DNA of 64,000 nt from an uncultured Flavobacteriales bacterium (GTDB taxonomy: Bacteria > Bacteroidota > Bacteroidia > Flavobacteriales_G > Salibacteraceae): positions 124,001 to 188,000 of the forward strand of contig CAKZKD010000002.1 in the NCBI GenBank assembly GCA_937121175.1, read 5' to 3'. The notes below the pieces were generated by a model that was not told the DNA's origin, did not search any database, and saw only the letters and a program-made list of their open reading frames with translations. Positions within the stretch are counted from its first letter, which is position 1. Every line of letters begins with the position of its first letter. Positions 45,601 to 53,120 of the stretch are shown in pieces. Made by a program: the position numbers and the translations under genes.

Positions 45601-47023
45601 AATCTTTTTCCGCATTATCGATAAATGAATAGTCGTTAAGTGCTGTGGCGTTCCATTTACCACCGTAATCTTTTGTCCAAAAATCTACAATGTTACCACC
45701 GTATTTTGCTAGATTTCCAGTTCCTAGCTCTAAACCAAGCGAAGCTCCTGCTTGCTGTTTGTGTTCAAATTTTGGATCGCTTGCTACCCCAACATCATTT
45801 CTGAATGGTCGGAAAGACCCTGCGGTTCCTTGCCCAGAAACATTTAAAATATCATAGCTTAAAAAAGATGGTGGTAAATTTTCCATCATCTCATTGTAAT
45901 TACCGACATCACCATCGCGTGCAAAATCCAATACAGTTCTAGATTCATCAAGTGCTCTGTCTAGATATAAAAACCCATAGGCTTTGTCGTCGTCATCTAC
46001 TCCGCTTTTTAGTCCTTGCTCATTATATTCACCTGTAACATACACCTCAGGGTCAACTCCATACACAGCACCCCCAACAGTAACTTTAAACGCACCAAAT
46101 GCAGTGTACATTTCTGGCTTTGCGGTTGGCGCATAAGCTGCCATACCGATAGTCACAGAAGAATTCGCACTAGCCAACTCTATTTTGGACGGATCTGTTT
46201 CTTTATCTTCTGCTTCTGGTGCGCCCTCCTCAACAGGTGCATCATTTGTTTCTGAACCATCATCCCCTGAATCTGAATCGCCTTCTGTCTGTTCTTCGCT
46301 GCTAGCTTGAAGTGATGCCGCCAAAGAAAAAGTAGTTGACTGTGCCCTTGAATTGTAATTTAGACCTGCTTTAGCCGTACCACTAAGTCCACCTCCAAAG
46401 TCTTCTGTCAATGTTAGATTTAAACCTATGTCGTAGCCCCCTTTTCCGGAATAGTTTAAGAATGAAAGTTTTGCATTATCACCTTTTCCTATACCAACAC
46501 CCAATGAAAACTCTGGGCTAATGTAAAAACCTTTATAATTATTGTAACTTACCTTTCCCCCAAGAGAAGCGAAATCAAAACCAAAGATTTCCCCATTAAT
46601 TCCTCCCGAAAAACCTATTTCTCTGCGCTTCCTAATATTCAAGGACTTTTCAATAGTTTCTCCATTAAAGTCATCCGGAAAACCACGTACAGATCTGTTA
46701 ATTACTCCTGGGTTAATATTCCAGCCAAGACCAACCCAACTGGCTTCATCTTCCATTCCAACACCAGCATGATATGCAATGTTTATTGGATAGCCTTCAA
46801 CATCCATAAGAGGAATATTGTACGTTAAGTCTCCAGAAAATAAATCCACCATTTGGTTGGTCGTTACAGGTTCGAACGAACTCATCTCTGGTTGTCCAGG
46901 TCCTCCGGTTAATGCTTTTATATCATTAACTGGAAGTATTGAAAAAATGAATACGGTCAGTAAAAGAAAAGAAATCTTTTTCTTTCTCTTAGATAAGTAT
47001 TTTAGGGATGTTATGGATTTCAT
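39614..47023 (-). CDS. Giant SpvB/YD-type surface protein, partner of the RHS protein
   Basis: A 2469-residue exported protein with a hydrophobic signal segment after a basic start (about 17-35). It opens with the SpvB-like N-terminal pattern (EPVTTNQMVDLFSGDLTYNI, then HAGVGMEDEASWVGLGWNIN), which in Bacteroidota is typical of large proteins paired with RHS genes. It has an acidic low-complexity stretch near residue 250 and Fn3/carbohydrate-binding-like modules in the last third. It contains a His/Cys-rich segment around 1900 and a single C-terminal YD repeat (FYEYDKEGNLIRVKRE). It lacks an RHS core and a hypervariable tip. The ATG at 47023 is preferred to an upstream in-frame TTG at 47032. 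It overlaps the upstream lipoprotein gene by 35 bp. Confidence 0.87.
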   Translation of the reverse strand: MKSITSLKYLSKRKKKISFLLLTVFIFSILPVNDIKALTGGPGQPEMSSFEPVTTNQMVDLFSGDLTYNIPLMDVEGYPINIAYHAGVGMEDEASWVGLGWNINPGVINRSVRGFPDDFNGETIEKSLNIRKRREIGFSGGINGEIFGFDFASLGGKVSYNNYKGFYISPEFSLGVGIGKGDNAKLSFLNYSGKGGYDIGLNLTLTEDFGGGLSGTAKAGLNYNSRAQSTTFSLAASLQASSEEQTEGDSDSGDDGSETNDAPVEEGAPEAEDKETDPSKIELASANSSVTIGMAAYAPTAKPEMYTAFGAFKVTVGGAVYGVDPEVYVTGEYNEQGLKSGVDDDDKAYGFLYLDRALDESRTVLDFARDGDVGNYNEMMENLPPSFLSYDILNVSGQGTAGSFRPFRNDVGVASDPKFEHKQQAGASLGLELGTGNLAKYGGNIVDFWTKDYGGKWNATALNDYSFIDNAEKDLFEKAYFKQAGEITPMDLSFFTSNGGDEAVAFPLNGINQLKSGGIKSINNKGSKAQQNSRVPRGKLISYLTAEEATVAGLDKTIKNHTNGVSGSGEPRAGTVRKRHHISEITHLEQDGSRYIYGIPAYNTSKEEYAFNASGRSRIGNLTNYQAADITSGNKNGKDRFFSKTTTPAYAHSYLLTGYLSPNYVDVTGDGITNDDIGNAVSFKWEKTSSNYGWRTPYDNASSSDGFLINENDDKGSFVYGQKEVWYLKYVESRNYIAVFELSSDRKDGLGAKHGGGKDVLQKQRKLESIKLYSKAEYLNSSNGIQNTAIPIKTIHFEYDYSLCKNILNHQNYNTTTKTGPGKLTLKKIKIGHGEINPSSSVLGLAEYGFEYAENPVYHSRKMDRWGSYKDANETNFNLPNANNNLWEDYPYVNQNANNHSSLASSWNLSTVNLPTGGTIDIKYESDDYAYVQNKRAMQMIRVIGAGYDKPSGACANTSTGGFSYNEKLYGQGQKKYLFFELPDELENIPCSTVANQAQLAKYMGIMFKDIGSLYFSFRVDAGGSNGYEKVKGYANYKSYGTFKNGTKTAGWVELELEKVKVKKLNPIVLTSLNFFEKNLKEYIGVGGSPSDGAIVALAKQLFAVVADLYQMFSGPINYYLTKNVAKKFDVNTALIRLNNPNYKKYGGGHRVKEVKLTDGWDFSSANGGLDKPSSYGQQYTYTKWEDFNNNGVEDSGERISSGVASYEPMAGGDENPFRQPTYYRDQEHPLFATNWQNLEELPFGESVVPPATVGYSEVKVESINRFDDSNNRLAKSAQSYVVHEFYTAKDFPFKFSYTTIDKDAQKNELSALTSIFGFGRDDKYAASQGYSFILNDMHGKKKAEKHFVDIDDAVESQLISGKEYKYRINASDGSLNHEVPMITRTGGFEGIGTTKTQVLGKEMDITIDTKFIQHEDGNPTLSANLDGFLAAVIPVVIPVALTPGTMNSLAVRNAVVSKVIQEYGILEEIIEHDENRKIYTKNELYDGHTGKVIMTSTTNEFEEKVYDYKKPAYWVETNDRMGPAYKNIGYFEKAKSPVTVSNGCVSDEGKEKLKEILYRGLIDGQKWTLLKKNKINWPSAKTISGPTKNIFGHAMEKGVFVPGDEVIIYSETEVFNTKLKSIDSTKGYVLNVIDYQDILHAWKWGLVTNTSVTGFKSDDGKTGPCLGTISGATFRSKLADATKKSVADVDAFYKASTSAPLADFADNHDVCHLLQLFPVNTADPSTFISTTDLSNYISVLQSGRTCEFMRALYDPANVALREFLKSIFASGLVDRNIEFWEAIMMDPELYNHIICNSEHPAILQFVSNLLCDNGGYLFDFVRYVISNDNFTSIIHPGHTISDQRTFIGGNELEVDEIGGDVTTWGSDTVGMLNVFLYHNCDRLNVKTHLDNQLPLANHHLNTNSPFGGLTFTSHQPQYCNSHHTVGCPSLKGNGYTNNTQTVKRHPDSLKDHGCGFIPSGSFDASKQDIVIFIDMEGNLIDLEGYYVKIVRSGRRNNLDKNVEETTVLNENPLSSNTFNTKVLGVSVKTFIDDWRTDVLDGGGVTNPYAKNIVPNPFIYGMLGSFRVNKQLSYVQNRNNGNGSINLKIEGVQNGYTPYWAESYSGTANSLEENILFAGSGWVETSEVTEYSTLGYATEEKDALGLFSSEYFGGHEKARAVAHNAKESEIAFADFEKGTTYYGRLFEHFGLSELINASNLSEQEAHTGKKSLYLKGNSISGLSYYEPSNAATSVTETKAGVQYYFKAVSPTLTESTGSVNSLSIEVPIWNPNYSNPTEETAYKSKIDALKFLGPEYRKMGFNPTQGKEYYLSVWVKEAFRTGYVYSNGSNVIHRDVLNDASLTVQCMSGTSVLNTENCLTEINGTPIIEGWQRAVAKITIPKGATGIKFTFSGGAYGHYFDDLRIHPVNSNLVAYVYDNQTHKLRSQLDENNYATFYEYDKEGNLIRVKRETQRGIKLIKEYQKHTMIK

Positions 47024-47600
47024 CTGCTTCAAATAAGTAATTGATTATTCCTATTCCAAAAATCTTGTCATTATAGACAAGTGTTAGGCTTTTTTTTGCT
47101 TGAGGTACTCCTTTAAATCCAGCAACTAAATTTAAAAATGGAGCGGTCTCATAATTTCTTTCCAAATGAGTCATGGAACAATAAGTCGTATCTTTTTGGT
47201 CTGCCACAAGAAGAATTTGTTCCTTGATATCGGTACTCATATGCTGCAATTTGCCAAAATAATCCGACGTATTTGTTTTAATTTTTAATGGGTGAACTCC
47301 TGATTTTCCTTCAATTCGTACGTGAAACACATATTCGCCCCTTAACTCATTAAGCTGACTTTCAAATTTTTCTTGGTTATTGGCACTAGTATGGTTTAAA
47401 AAACCGCGTGATATTCTAAATTCGTTCGGCATAAATTTGGCCGAAATGCTCACTTTATCAAACTCTTTTGTTTTAATATAATTCGAAGCGTTCTTAGTAA
47501 ACCAGCTGTTTAAGTCTTCAATGTATATCGTACTTTCTATCGATTCTGAAACACAACCGTGACTAAGGAAAACCAATGTTAAATACGCTACTATCTTCAC
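46989..47600 (-). CDS. Lipoprotein in the RHS operon
   Basis: A 203-residue lipoprotein with signal peptide and lipobox SHGC (Cys16). The mature chain is mostly beta strands with repeated aromatic residues (YVFHVRIEGKSGVHPLKIK, TLVYNDKIFGIGIINYLFEA). No family recognised. It starts with GTG at 47600, overlapping the OmpH-like gene stop by 4 bp, and its end overlaps the 2469-residue gene by 35 bp. Position suggests a surface or periplasmic accessory factor for the giant proteins. Confidence 0.68.
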   Translation of the reverse strand: MKIVAYLTLVFLSHGCVSESIESTIYIEDLNSWFTKNASNYIKTKEFDKVSISAKFMPNEFRISRGFLNHTSANNQEKFESQLNELRGEYVFHVRIEGKSGVHPLKIKTNTSDYFGKLQHMSTDIKEQILLVADQKDTTYCSMTHLERNYETAPFLNLVAGFKGVPQAKKSLTLVYNDKIFGIGIINYLFEADEIHNIPKILI

Positions 47601-48130
47601 TTACCTTTGTATTTACTGTTCACATATTCCAAAATTTCATCGGTTCTATCATAAGCAACAGAATTAGTTAATACACCACTTCCTGCCTGCTTATCTTTCC
47701 CAAGAATTACTTCAACCTTATTTTCTTTAGCATAGCTTTTTAAATACGAAGACAATTGTTCCCATATTTGACTGTCGTACTCTTGTATTGCTTGCTGCAT
47801 GGAACTCGAGTAGTTTTCGTCTCTTTCCTTAATCAAATTCATTAAAGATTTATATTCTTTAGATATTAGCTCTAACTCCTCTTTATTCATGTTTTCTGCA
47901 TCTTCTCTCATTTTGACAGAAATGGCTTTTAGGCTATCCATATTGATTTTGAAGGCTTTTTCTGCTCCTTTTAGTTTCCTTTCAATTTCTTGCTTGAACT
48001 TAAAGTCATTGAAAAGGCGTTCAGATTCAACCACCACTATTTCTGTTTTTTGATAATTGTAAAAAACAACCGCTGCAATAAGTTGTATTTGTATAACAGC
48101 AATAAACACAGCAAGTAATCTTATTTTCAT
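47597..48130 (-). CDS. OmpH/Skp-like periplasmic chaperone
   Basis: A 177-residue protein with an N-terminal hydrophobic segment (about 5-25) that anchors or exports it, then two long helices with coiled-coil character (about 45-130: FKQEIERKLKGAEKAFKI, EELELISKEYKSLMNLIKE). A C-terminal strand region has the OmpH hallmark KVEVILGKD. Skp/OmpH trimers hold unfolded outer-membrane proteins in the periplasm. A dedicated copy inside the RHS operon suggests a client-specific chaperone for the giant proteins or for the divergent barrel. It starts at the stop of the upstream gene (TAATG) and overlaps the next by 4 bp. Confidence 0.82.
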   Translation of the reverse strand: MKIRLLAVFIAVIQIQLIAAVVFYNYQKTEIVVVESERLFNDFKFKQEIERKLKGAEKAFKINMDSLKAISVKMREDAENMNKEELELISKEYKSLMNLIKERDENYSSSMQQAIQEYDSQIWEQLSSYLKSYAKENKVEVILGKDKQAGSGVLTNSVAYDRTDEILEYVNSKYKGK

Positions 48131-49236
48131 TATTTCTTATTATAAATTGCTGGATCGAGGTAAGTAAAGTTTATACTAATTGACCCATCTTGAAATGATT
48201 TGGATTGGATTTGGATTTTGTACTTTTTCATATGCTTTAAACCTCCATCCTCATTTAAATCAATATCAAAATAGTTGGTTCCTAATTTCACATTTAACGT
48301 TGATTTTTCTCCTAATTTTAACTTTCTACCATTAGGTTTAAAAATATTTATCATAGCGCTCTTCGTCTGAAAGTTTTCCTGCCATTTCAGTTTAACAACA
48401 CCTAGCACGTATATACTTGGTTGACCGTTGACTTTATTTAAATCTAGGTAATCATCAGAAACTAATATTGGCTTAATTTCTTCGTCCGTTAAATAGAACT
48501 CCCAAATTTCTGATTTCGCAATTTCTTGATTTCCAGTTATTGCTACAACCTGCCAAATGTATTTTTTCGTAGAATCTAAATCTCTTGCTATCGCAGGATA
48601 TGAGAGTGTTGTGGTGGCATTGTTTTCTATTTGAAACAAGGATACATTTTGTTCCAATGCTTCTATCTTTTGTTGACCTAATTTTAATTCCTTCAATACA
48701 ACTCTGTAGGTTAAATTGGATGAGTTACCCAAAAAATACCAACTAAAAGGTGGTCTTTTTACATATACCTCATCTTCGTTGTACGGATATATGAGTTCCA
48801 GTAATTGGCTATTTACAACTGAAACTAGCTCACAACTTTGCAGTTTTTCTCCTGAAACCTCAAGATCAAAACATAAATTATAGTCCCCCTCTGGAAGAAT
48901 TCCGTTTTGCCTAAAAAAAACACCTATTGAACTTGTAGTGTTTTCAGAAATAGTTCCAATTATATTTTTACATGAATTAAATCCTTTATTTATTTCAATT
49001 TTTGCTTGAGCATTGTAAACTTCACCTCCGTCACTTTTCACTAGTCTTGCTGTAACTGTACCAGATAATTGCTCTTCCGAAATACTGTTAATAATCATTG
49101 GGTCAAAAACTGAACAGGAGGTTGTCTGAGTAGAATTCAATACACCAGTGTTTACGAGTGTAACTTTTTGCCCTTGCGAAAGAACAGAACAGAAAACCCC
49201 TGCAAGGAAAATACACGTTCTTAACATTATTCTCAT
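48130..49236 (-). CDS. Secreted Fn3-like protein, first gene of the RHS operon
   Basis: A 368-residue protein with a signal peptide (about 1-23, ending LSQGQ). The middle (about 150-260) has Fn3-like strands with the pattern PPFSWYFLG, YRVVLKELKLGQQKIEAL, TTTLSYPAIARDL and KKYIWQVVAI, similar to TANFOR-type proteins often found beside RHS genes in Bacteroidota (tentative). The C-terminal third is a further beta domain. An in-frame TTG at 49266 would add ten residues; the ATG at 49236 gives a normal signal peptide. It leads the operon, transcribed away from the barrel gene, with 78 bp between the two starts. Confidence 0.7.
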   Translation of the reverse strand: MRIMLRTCIFLAGVFCSVLSQGQKVTLVNTGVLNSTQTTSCSVFDPMIINSISEEQLSGTVTARLVKSDGGEVYNAQAKIEINKGFNSCKNIIGTISENTTSSIGVFFRQNGILPEGDYNLCFDLEVSGEKLQSCELVSVVNSQLLELIYPYNEDEVYVKRPPFSWYFLGNSSNLTYRVVLKELKLGQQKIEALEQNVSLFQIENNATTTLSYPAIARDLDSTKKYIWQVVAITGNQEIAKSEIWEFYLTDEEIKPILVSDDYLDLNKVNGQPSIYVLGVVKLKWQENFQTKSAMINIFKPNGRKLKLGEKSTLNVKLGTNYFDIDLNEDGGLKHMKKYKIQIQSKSFQDGSISINFTYLDPAIYNKK

Positions 49237-49253
49237 TCTTATAACTAGTTTAA

Positions 49254-49261
49254 TAAATTTG
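49254..49261 (+). promoter_or_regulatory. Candidate -7 element (TAAATTTG) for the outer-membrane barrel gene
   Basis: TAAATTTG matches TAnnTTTG, 53 bp upstream of the TTG start at 49315, inside the 78-bp divergent gap. No -33 TTG at standard spacing. Confidence 0.3.
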
Positions 49262-49314
49262 TACAATAAAAATTTACTTCTATCAAACCAATAGAATAAC
49301 CCAGAAAATCAATT

Positions 49315-51585
49315 TTGAAGAAATGTAAAATAGTACTGACTGGAATCATAGTTTGGTTCGTTTTCTATCCTGGCAAATCTAATCAAAATATTTTTTCTCG
49401 AAATGTTTTTTTTAATTGTAACCAATTAATGGGTCAAACATCGAAAAAAATCAATGATTCTTTATCAAGAAATTCAATTGAAGTCACAAAAAATAGGTTG
49501 CAATTTCATAACATGAATTGCGATAGTGTAAATATTTATGCTGTTAAAATTAACATGGATTCATTGCTAAACAAAAAGAGTTTTGATACTACATCCATTG
49601 CAATTCAGAGGAAAAAAACTAAGAGATTTAATGTTTTAGAATATGATATAATTTTTGTGTTTAGAAAAAATTATATAGTTACTCTACAGAAGGGAGAAGA
49701 TTACTCAGATTCATTATTCAACGGAGTAAAACCTGTTAGTTCTGCATTAATTAGTAAATACTTATCAGGGAGTATTGCTTATAATTCTTTTTATAATGAA
49801 CGGGATATTCCTTCTAACGGAACTCCTGCTGGATACAGTCAAGAGCTATTAATTAACGCATCGTTAAAAAATTTAGGCATTCCCTTTCAATTAACTTTTG
49901 GTGCTAACGATTTTCCGTATTCATCTTCTCCTAATTTCTTTAATATTAAACTGGATACCGCAGCGCTGAAATATATGAACGCTCCAACTTTACCTTTTAA
50001 TTCAACTTCTGAGTTAAAGGATTCTCTTATTAAGTTTTCTTACCTGGAAGATAAAAAGATAAAAATTGACGAACAAAAAAAGAAAGATATATTCTCAAAA
50101 TATGAATCACCAAATATGGATTTTGTAAGTTCTGGTGATTCACTGGAATACACATCAAAAATGAAATTAGATAACGAGGACATAAAACATTGGAGGTTAA
50201 AAGACAGAAGAAGGTACAATAACCTAAATAAAGATTTAATAAAACGTAAAAAGTTCAATCAAGATAGAAAGGCATTGATAATTAATGATTCACTTGATAC
50301 GGATTTTAGTAAGTTCAAAAATGAAAGGAAAAATTTATTTGCACCAATCCAAAAGGAAAAATTTAGCTATTTAAAAAACTTCAAGTCCTTAGAAATAGGT
50401 AGAATATATCCCAGTTTTTCGAAAACAACAGTGGAAAATATTTCTCTCGATGGAATATTAACTTCTTACAACGTAAGTAAATCAATCAATATCAAGGGTT
50501 TTATTGGTAAACCGCCAATAAACGGTTTTCAAAAACTAAAACAATCTTCAGGGGCTACAATTGAATTCACAGGATTTAGAAAAAATTCGATAACCCTCAC
50601 TTACATTAGAAACAGCAGACCAACAAGTTTTTTAAATATAGAAGATGTATTCGTAAAAAAAACAAATGATGTATTAGAATTAAGTGACAAAATCAAGTTG
50701 AATAAAATTTTTTCTATTTCTTTTTCAATAGCTATGTCTCAAGATAATTTTTCACCTTCTGATAGTACCTTCTCATTAGTGTTAAAAGATAATACTGCTT
50801 ATCAAAGCTACTTACATATTTCCCCTTCAAAAAATAGTAAATTAAAAATTGGATACATTCACACAGATAAAAATTATATGGCACTGAGTAATCCATTTCT
50901 CTGGTCAGGAAATGATGCCTTAGTAGTTTCTGCAAGTCAAAATTTATTTACCAATAAAGTTAAAGTTTCTGGGGAATATGAATTGGGGCTAAGAGAGCGA
51001 CCTAATTCAACTGAATCGAGGAGAATTATGTATAAATTAAATGCAATTACTAAGTTCAGAAAGCTTCCTAATTTATTTGCAACTGTTTCTCCTATGGTCA
51101 ATACCCAAAACCTTGACCTTACCAATGAAACAATTAACTTGCAACAAAATTTTATTTCTGGTGTTTTTGGTTTATTTCAAAATTTGAAGTTAAAAAAAAT
51201 CTTTTTTGGTTACAGTCTTACACATAATGTTCTGCAATCTCAAAATTCATTAGAATCAGGAGTAAACTCTTTTAGCAACAGTTCTTTGGGTACAAACTTT
51301 TCATGGGAAAAATTTCAAATTCAGGAAACTTTTACCCTATTCAAATACGATAAAACCAATGGTGAAGGTTTAAATTCAATTGTTAGTTATACACTAAAAT
51401 CAATTAAACTTTCTATTCTTAATGATTTTCAAAGTACATCGATTATTAACTTTTCTAGGCACCAATTAGGAGTTGGTTTTACTATTAAATCAATTGCTAC
51501 GAGTTTTTATCTAAAAGGTGGTTTTGTTTCTTTTAATGGCGATAATAGTGCGGTGGGAAGTACATCACTTTCATACTACTTCTAA
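49315..51585 (+). CDS. Outer-membrane beta-barrel protein divergent from the RHS operon
   Basis: A 756-residue exported protein. The signal peptide (about 1-20) starts from TTG at 49315; the first later ATG would remove it. Residues about 60-330 are a charged periplasmic region with repeated Lys/Asp-rich helices. The last 400 residues show alternating hydrophobic strands (for example FSISFSIAMSQDN, KLKIGYIHTDKNY, LFATVSPMVNT) and the chain ends in SLSYYF. A C-terminal phenylalanine after alternating aromatic residues is the usual outer-membrane-insertion signal. It is likely a barrel that exports, anchors or assembles the RHS proteins, but this is an inference from the divergent pairing. It looks clearly more AT-rich than the genes beyond 53671. 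Confidence 0.72.
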   Translation: MKKCKIVLTGIIVWFVFYPGKSNQNIFSRNVFFNCNQLMGQTSKKINDSLSRNSIEVTKNRLQFHNMNCDSVNIYAVKINMDSLLNKKSFDTTSIAIQRKKTKRFNVLEYDIIFVFRKNYIVTLQKGEDYSDSLFNGVKPVSSALISKYLSGSIAYNSFYNERDIPSNGTPAGYSQELLINASLKNLGIPFQLTFGANDFPYSSSPNFFNIKLDTAALKYMNAPTLPFNSTSELKDSLIKFSYLEDKKIKIDEQKKKDIFSKYESPNMDFVSSGDSLEYTSKMKLDNEDIKHWRLKDRRRYNNLNKDLIKRKKFNQDRKALIINDSLDTDFSKFKNERKNLFAPIQKEKFSYLKNFKSLEIGRIYPSFSKTTVENISLDGILTSYNVSKSINIKGFIGKPPINGFQKLKQSSGATIEFTGFRKNSITLTYIRNSRPTSFLNIEDVFVKKTNDVLELSDKIKLNKIFSISFSIAMSQDNFSPSDSTFSLVLKDNTAYQSYLHISPSKNSKLKIGYIHTDKNYMALSNPFLWSGNDALVVSASQNLFTNKVKVSGEYELGLRERPNSTESRRIMYKLNAITKFRKLPNLFATVSPMVNTQNLDLTNETINLQQNFISGVFGLFQNLKLKKIFFGYSLTHNVLQSQNSLESGVNSFSNSSLGTNFSWEKFQIQETFTLFKYDKTNGEGLNSIVSYTLKSIKLSILNDFQSTSIINFSRHQLGVGFTIKSIATSFYLKGGFVSFNGDNSAVGSTSLSYYF

Positions 51586-53120
51586 TCCAAACTCGGCTTC
51601 ACTTTAGAACCGTCAATTTTATACTCTTTTCCATCTTTAAAAAGAATGCGAACCAATGTTGTTCCATCGTTATTGTAGCGTGTCCAGGTGCCATTTTTTA
51701 GACCATATTCGTATTTTCCTTCTAACTTTTTATTACCTGAATCATAGTAATAAATGTGCCTTCCTTCTGCAGAACCTGATTCGTATTTTCCTTTAAACCG
51801 AACAGTTCCATCAAAATAAAAATGTTTCCATTCTCCTTCTCTTCTACCGCTAATGTATTCTCCTTCTTCCTTGTGGTCGTTTAGCTTATATACCCACTGA
51901 CCTTCTTCTAATCCTTCAACAAATTCGCCCTCCGAAACTACCGTGTTTGAATCTGAATATTCTACAAATGGCCCATTTTCTACTCCGTAATAATAAACTT
52001 CATCGCGCCAAACGTTTCCGTTTTTATAGTACCATGTCCAACGGCCATCGTACAATTCGTCCTGAGTAAACGAACCCTTTTGTTCGACTTTTCCATCGCG
52101 GTAATAGAAAACCCATTCCCCAAATTTTTGACCGCGTTTATACTCTCCTTCTGCCCGCTCAGTTCCGTCTTCGTAATACTCTGTCCAGTGGCCTGTTTTA
52201 ATACCATCTTTATCGGCCATTCCGATACCTAACAAATTTCCATTTCTATAAACACTGGCTTGTGTAACCTCTCCAGTAGAATCGTATTCGCGACATATAC
52301 CTTCTCGTTTTCCTTGGCTGTTGTAATTGCAAATGGTGGCTACCTCTCCATTTTCATGAAATGTTTTTCGTATGTCTAAAAAGTCAACTTCTTCCGCATT
52401 CAAATCTCTTCGACCGCTAATGAATTTTTCCGTACTAATTAGTAATCCAATTTCATCATAGGTTTTCCAATAGCCGTCCTTTTTTCCATCCAAATAAAAG
52501 CCTTCTGTCTTTATTTGTTCATCCGGATAAAACGTTTTCCAAGGACCTTGTTTTAGTCCATTCTTGTCTTTACGATTGATAAATTGACGATTGTAAATAA
52601 TATCGTTTTTATACTCAATCAAAGCTATTATTTCGCCTATTTCATTGTACAACGTAGCTACTCCTTCTCGTTTTCCTTTTACATATTCTGTTTTCTGTTC
52701 TATGCGCCCGTCTTGAAAATAGGTTTGTACTCTGCCATGCAAACTATCGTTGATATAAGGTTCCGATTTTAGTAGAAATCCTTCTGGTGAATACGTTTTT
52801 TGAATGCCATATTTTCTGTTTTTGTAATAGGCAACTTCTTTCTGAAGTACTTCGTTTTGATCATAAAATTTCCAAAGTCCTTCTAATAAAAAATTTTCTC
52901 TACCACCTTCACTTTTTAGAATTCCATTTGGGTAATAATTCTTCCAATACCCCTCCGGTTTTCCATCCAACAAATACCCCTCACTTGCAATTTGTCCGGA
53001 GGTATGTTTGTATTGAATAAATTTTCCATTGGGTATTGAATCTATTTGTTGTGCTCGACAATCAACCATACCAAAGTAGATGAAACAAACTGAGAGGCTA
53101 AAAATGGTTTTGAACACCAT
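51582..53120 (-). CDS. MORN-repeat (YwqK-like) secreted protein
   Basis: A 512-residue protein with a signal peptide (about 1-23) followed by about twenty MORN_2-type repeats of 20-24 residues, each with the pattern G-x-W/Y-x-x-Y-x-x-G-x-x-x-x-E-G (for example GYWKNYYPNGILKSEG, GEWVFYYRDGKVEQKG, GPFVEYSDSNTVVSEG). Databases often call this family YwqK antitoxin-like, but the repeat is a general beta-hairpin scaffold found in many Bacteroidota envelope proteins. It is convergent with the barrel gene and their stop codons share three bases (CTAA at 51582-51585). Role unknown; its location suggests membership of the RHS locus or a buffer at its edge. Confidence 0.85.
   Translation of the reverse strand: MVFKTIFSLSVCFIYFGMVDCRAQQIDSIPNGKFIQYKHTSGQIASEGYLLDGKPEGYWKNYYPNGILKSEGGRENFLLEGLWKFYDQNEVLQKEVAYYKNRKYGIQKTYSPEGFLLKSEPYINDSLHGRVQTYFQDGRIEQKTEYVKGKREGVATLYNEIGEIIALIEYKNDIIYNRQFINRKDKNGLKQGPWKTFYPDEQIKTEGFYLDGKKDGYWKTYDEIGLLISTEKFISGRRDLNAEEVDFLDIRKTFHENGEVATICNYNSQGKREGICREYDSTGEVTQASVYRNGNLLGIGMADKDGIKTGHWTEYYEDGTERAEGEYKRGQKFGEWVFYYRDGKVEQKGSFTQDELYDGRWTWYYKNGNVWRDEVYYYGVENGPFVEYSDSNTVVSEGEFVEGLEEGQWVYKLNDHKEEGEYISGRREGEWKHFYFDGTVRFKGKYESGSAEGRHIYYYDSGNKKLEGKYEYGLKNGTWTRYNNDGTTLVRILFKDGKEYKIDGSKVKPSLD

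Noticed and set aside
51582-53120. Reading the MORN-repeat protein as a toxin-antitoxin antitoxin
   Set aside because: The YwqK label comes from a repeat scaffold; this copy is secreted, has about twenty repeats and no toxin partner beside it.
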